Below, piece after piece: positions 61,593 to 64,000 of a stretch of DNA of 64,000 nucleotides (within the stretch, counting starts at the first letter, position 1; each line of letters begins with the position of its first letter). A model generated the notes under the pieces. The model was given only the letters and a program-made list of their open reading frames with translations, did no database searches and had not been told where the DNA came from. Source of the DNA: Flavobacterium sp. LC2016-23 (GTDB lineage: Bacteria; Bacteroidota; Bacteroidia; Flavobacteriales; Flavobacteriaceae); assembly GCF_009674775.1 (NCBI RefSeq), contig NZ_WKKE01000016.1, forward strand, positions 1-64,000. The letters are read 5' to 3'. A program made the position numbers and the translations under genes.

Positions 61593-62852
61593 ATGAGAGT
61601 ATTTAAATTTGGAGGAGCGTCCGTAAAAGATGCCGAAGGAATCAAAAACGTATATGACGTTTTGCAAAAAGTGGGTTATGAGGATGTGATTCTGGTTGTT
61701 TCGGCAATGGGAAAAACAACAAACGCGCTTGAAGTGGTAATCAAAAATTATTTTGATAAATCAGGGGAACTGAATTCTTCTGTACAGGAGATAAAAAAAT
61801 ACCACAATCAGATATTAGTGGACTTGTTTGATGATGAAAAGCACCCTGTTTTTGCAGCGGTAACAGCACAATTTTCGGATCTGGAATATTTTTTAGCACA
61901 TAACAAATCTCCAAATTACAACTTTGTTTATGATCAGGTGGTAAGCTTTGGTGAACTGATTTCGACTACAATTCTGAGCCATTTTATGAATTTTATGGGC
62001 ATCAAAACACAATGGCTGGATGTACGTGAATTCATAAAAACCGATTCCAACTACCGTGATGCTGAAGTAGACTGGGAAGCAACCCAAAAGAATATCAGCA
62101 AAAATGTACCCCGAAAAACATTAAACATCACTCAGGGATTTTTGGGTGCGGACGAAAATAATTTCACTACGACTTTAGGCCGTGAGGGTTCCGATTACAC
62201 TGCCGGAATTTTCGCTTATTGCCTGAATGCCGAAAGCGTAACAATCTGGAAAGATGTTCCCGGCGTTATGAATGCCGATCCGCGTTATTTTGAAAATGCG
62301 AGTTTGCTTAATCAGATTTCGTATCGTGAAGCTATCGAACTGGCCTTTTACGGTGCAACTGTCATTCACCCGAAAACATTACAGCCTTTACAGAAAAAAG
62401 AAATTCCGCTGTATGTAAAATCATTTATCAATCCTTTACTAAAAGGAACCTGTGTATCAAAAGGAGTTGACTTAGAACCGCAATATCCGTGTTTTATCGT
62501 AAAAAGAAACCAGCTTCTGATTTCGCTTTCCTCGATTGATTTCTCTTTTATCATGGAGGAAAACATTAGTGAAATTTTTGCTCTGTTCCACGAATTCAAA
62601 ATCAAGGTCAACCTAATTCAGAATTCTGCAATTAGTTTTTCGGTTTGTGTGGAAGATAAATTTGAGAATTTTAATGACCTGAATGCAATCCTCTCCAAGA
62701 AATTCAAAGTGGATTACAACGAGAATGTGACTTTATACACGATTCGTCACTTCACCGAACAGGCAGCCCAGACTGTTGAAGAAAACAAAGCGGTTTTATT
62801 AAAACAGGTAAGCCGTGAAACGATGCAGATTGTGACGAAAGAGATCAATTAA
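61593..62852 (+). CDS. lysC: Aspartate kinase
   Basis: First enzyme of the aspartate pathway (Lys, Met, Thr). The 419 residues start MRVFKFGGASVKDAEGIKNV (usual KFGGTSV), contain TQGFLGADENNFTTTLGREG (the GRGGSD-like GREGSD) and a C-terminal ACT region. Monofunctional. The leader region carries the CACGAATT repeat but no leader peptide or riboswitch that I can see. Confidence 0.93.
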   Translation: MRVFKFGGASVKDAEGIKNVYDVLQKVGYEDVILVVSAMGKTTNALEVVIKNYFDKSGELNSSVQEIKKYHNQILVDLFDDEKHPVFAAVTAQFSDLEYFLAHNKSPNYNFVYDQVVSFGELISTTILSHFMNFMGIKTQWLDVREFIKTDSNYRDAEVDWEATQKNISKNVPRKTLNITQGFLGADENNFTTTLGREGSDYTAGIFAYCLNAESVTIWKDVPGVMNADPRYFENASLLNQISYREAIELAFYGATVIHPKTLQPLQKKEIPLYVKSFINPLLKGTCVSKGVDLEPQYPCFIVKRNQLLISLSSIDFSFIMEENISEIFALFHEFKIKVNLIQNSAISFSVCVEDKFENFNDLNAILSKKFKVDYNENVTLYTIRHFTEQAAQTVEENKAVLLKQVSRETMQIVTKEIN

Positions 62853-62896
62853 TTTTTTCTGGCTTTACCGTTAATTATAGAATTCAAAAATACTCA

Positions 62897-62930
62897 AAAG
62901 ACTTCATTTCATAAATGAGGTCTTTTTTTT
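62897..62930 (+). terminator. Aspartate kinase terminator
   Basis: AAAAGACTTCATTT and AAATGAGGTCTTTT (one mismatch), then a T run. Confidence 0.75.
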
Positions 62931-62932
62931 TA

Positions 62933-63316
62933 CTATTCTGCTCTATTATTTTTTAGATCTTCAATGATTGCTTTGAGTACAAGAATTTCACCTTCACGTA
63001 TCATTATTATTTCCCTATACACATTAAGCAATGCACTTAGCATTTCATTTTCTTTTATCAAATCATTATTTTTGGTAATTGTTTCTTCCTCATCCTTCAC
63101 CAGTTCTTCCGGTGTCAACTGGAAAAATTCGCAGATTCTGTTGATGTAACTCGCCCATGAACAGCTTTCACCTCTTTCTATGCGTGCATAAGCAGATTGG
63201 GACATACACAAACCATTTGCTGCTGCTTCCTGAGACATGTCATTAGCCTGACGTAACTTTTTTAGCTTATTTCCTACTATCCTATTCATATAATCAACAT
63301 TTTCGGCAGTAAACAT
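62933..63316 (-). CDS. XRE-family regulator with C-terminal coiled coil
   Basis: A 127-residue DNA-binding protein. HTH at about 14-70 (NKLKKLRQANDMSQEAAANG ... MSQSAYARIERGE), then a long charged helix (ITKNNDLIKENEMLSALLNV) likely to dimerise. The start could be nine codons later (MNRIVGN). It is divergent from the lipoprotein gene at 63445 and separated by two operator-like sites, so it probably represses both. Confidence 0.85.
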   Translation of the reverse strand: MFTAENVDYMNRIVGNKLKKLRQANDMSQEAAANGLCMSQSAYARIERGESCSWASYINRICEFFQLTPEELVKDEEETITKNNDLIKENEMLSALLNVYREIIMIREGEILVLKAIIEDLKNNRAE

Positions 63317-63333
63317 AGGAAATATTTTACATT

Positions 63334-63368
63334 AAACCGAAAATCGGTTTTAAATAACCGAAAATCGA
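63334..63368. promoter_or_regulatory. Operator pair ACCGAAAATCG
   Basis: AAACCGA-AAA-TCGGTTT (63334-63350) is a 7-3-7 perfect palindrome; AACCGA-AAA-TCGAC (63356-63368) repeats it partly. The centres are 21 bases apart, two helix turns. Located between the divergent XRE and lipoprotein genes. Confidence 0.6.
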
Positions 63369-63392
63369 CTAAGACCTATTTGAAATGATTCG

Positions 63393-63400
63393 TAAGTTTG
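63393..63400 (+). promoter_or_regulatory. -7 promoter box TAAGTTTG for the lipoprotein gene
   Basis: Exact TAnnTTTG, 44 bases before the ATG at 63445; no TTG at canonical distance. The operator pair lies in its -25 to -60 region. Confidence 0.45.
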
Positions 63401-63444
63401 TTCTCATAAATTAAGTTGATTACTAATTATTAAAGTACTTTATT

Positions 63445-64000
63445 ATGAAAAAGATTTTACTAATCACATTATTACTATTTATTAGTCTGCTAAACTCATG
63501 TAGTACGAATGATCCAATAAAACAAGAATCTCCTGAAAATATTGATTATGCTATTTTAAATAAATCCATAGACAATCAGATTAACATCTTCCACAAAATA
63601 CATTTCAACGAAGACAATATCGATCAATATCTTAAATATTTTAAAACAGTTCCAGCTAAGGAAATGGAGAATAAAAATATTCCCAAAGAAACTACAATTA
63701 AAATTACACTAGCACCTCATTACAATAATAAGGAAAGTCAATTCATGCTTAGTTTTTATCAGAATTTAGTGAACTGTTATGATAATAAAATTATCGTGCT
63801 TTTAAATTCAAAAAGAATTTCACTTAACGAAGGTGGTTTTTCATCAGAATTTAAAGAGGAAACTAATTTTATATTCAATACGATTGAAAAAACTACAAAT
63901 GAAATAAGCAATATTTTAAACAAATCACAAATCAACAGAACTGGAAAAAGCTCAGGTTTCGGAGACTGTGTTGCAAAACAAGGCAAAAATATTGGAAGAG
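63445..64000 (+). CDS. Lipoprotein, unknown function (partial, runs off the window)
   Basis: At least 185 residues, open to the window end. N-terminal lipoprotein signal with lipobox LLNSC (Cys19), then a polar domain rich in Asn, Lys and Ile with few aromatic residues (IDYAILNKSIDNQINIFHKI, TIKITLAPHYNNKESQFML). No domain recognised. It is divergent from the XRE gene and likely controlled by the operator pair between them. Its AT-rich, Asn/Lys/Ile-heavy codons are more extreme than those of the metabolic genes, which may suggest accessory DNA. Confidence 0.7.
   Translation, partial: MKKILLITLLLFISLLNSCSTNDPIKQESPENIDYAILNKSIDNQINIFHKIHFNEDNIDQYLKYFKTVPAKEMENKNIPKETTIKITLAPHYNNKESQFMLSFYQNLVNCYDNKIIVLLNSKRISLNEGGFSSEFKEETNFIFNTIEKTTNEISNILNKSQINRTGKSSGFGDCVAKQGKNIGR

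Overview
The window is an AT-rich chromosomal segment from a member of the Flavobacteriaceae, most likely a Flavobacterium. The evidence is the gene content: an ExbB-ExbD-ExbD-TonB cluster with a PstS-like lipoprotein and a TPR protein, a kynurenine pathway, DUF3857 proteins, a DAHP synthase/chorismate mutase fusion and a VIT-domain protein. Start codons lack Shine-Dalgarno sequences, and many are preceded by the Bacteroidota -7 promoter motif TAnnTTTG. I see no rRNA, tRNA, CRISPR array, transposase or prophage. This is mostly core chromosome.

Layout. 0.5-4.4 kb: LolC-type permease, YkgJ-type Cys-cluster protein, methyltransferase, YfiT-like protein, QueE. 4.5-10.3 kb: minus-strand energy-transduction operon (exbB, two exbD, tonB, small membrane protein, PstS-like lipoprotein, TPR protein). 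10.7-13.6 kb: HerA-like ATPase and kmo. 13.7-21.4 kb: accessory-looking plus-strand stretch with a GNAT enzyme, an XRE regulator with a divergent partner, an AraC regulator, two serine hydrolases, a stand-alone NTF2-like protein related to the N-terminus of the first hydrolase, and small unknowns. 21.5-27.9 kb: penicillin-acylase-like enzyme, AsmA-like protein, a 601-residue probable FMN TIM-barrel protein with conserved-looking cysteines, and a glycine-zipper lipoprotein. 28-32.7 kb: kynU, queA, aroA, MazG-like enzyme. 32.7-40.2 kb: three tandem DUF3857/transglutaminase-like proteins, dtd, rsgA. 40.4-43.7 kb: a large VIT protein with a SusC-like plug remnant. 44.1-48.7 kb: aromatic amino acid operon pheA-aminotransferase-tyrA-DAHP synthase/chorismate mutase. 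49-52.8 kb: class Ia ribonucleotide reductase. 53-64 kb: DUF3109, MarC, small membrane protein plus oxidoreductase, an operon HupE-dCMP deaminase-CtpA-NTF2, TerB-like, fbp, GNAT, aspartate kinase, XRE regulator, and a lipoprotein cut by the window end.

The strongest unannotated system is a complete ribosome-mediated attenuator in front of pheA. It has a consensus-like promoter and a 26-codon leader peptide with eight Phe/Tyr codons among codons 6-16. It ends in a hairpin with nine U residues six bases before the pheA start, and an 8-bp antiterminator pairing overlaps that hairpin. It would make the whole Phe/Tyr operon respond to charging of tRNA-Phe (and perhaps tRNA-Tyr).

Intergenic DNA is rich in dispersed palindromes: five copies of a CCGACAGG/CCTGTCGG terminator family, three copies of an element resembling the Flavo-1 RNA motif, large inverted repeats, and a nine-copy heptamer microsatellite inside the aromatic operon. 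Two coding starts were moved downstream because a -7 promoter box lies inside the longer open frame.
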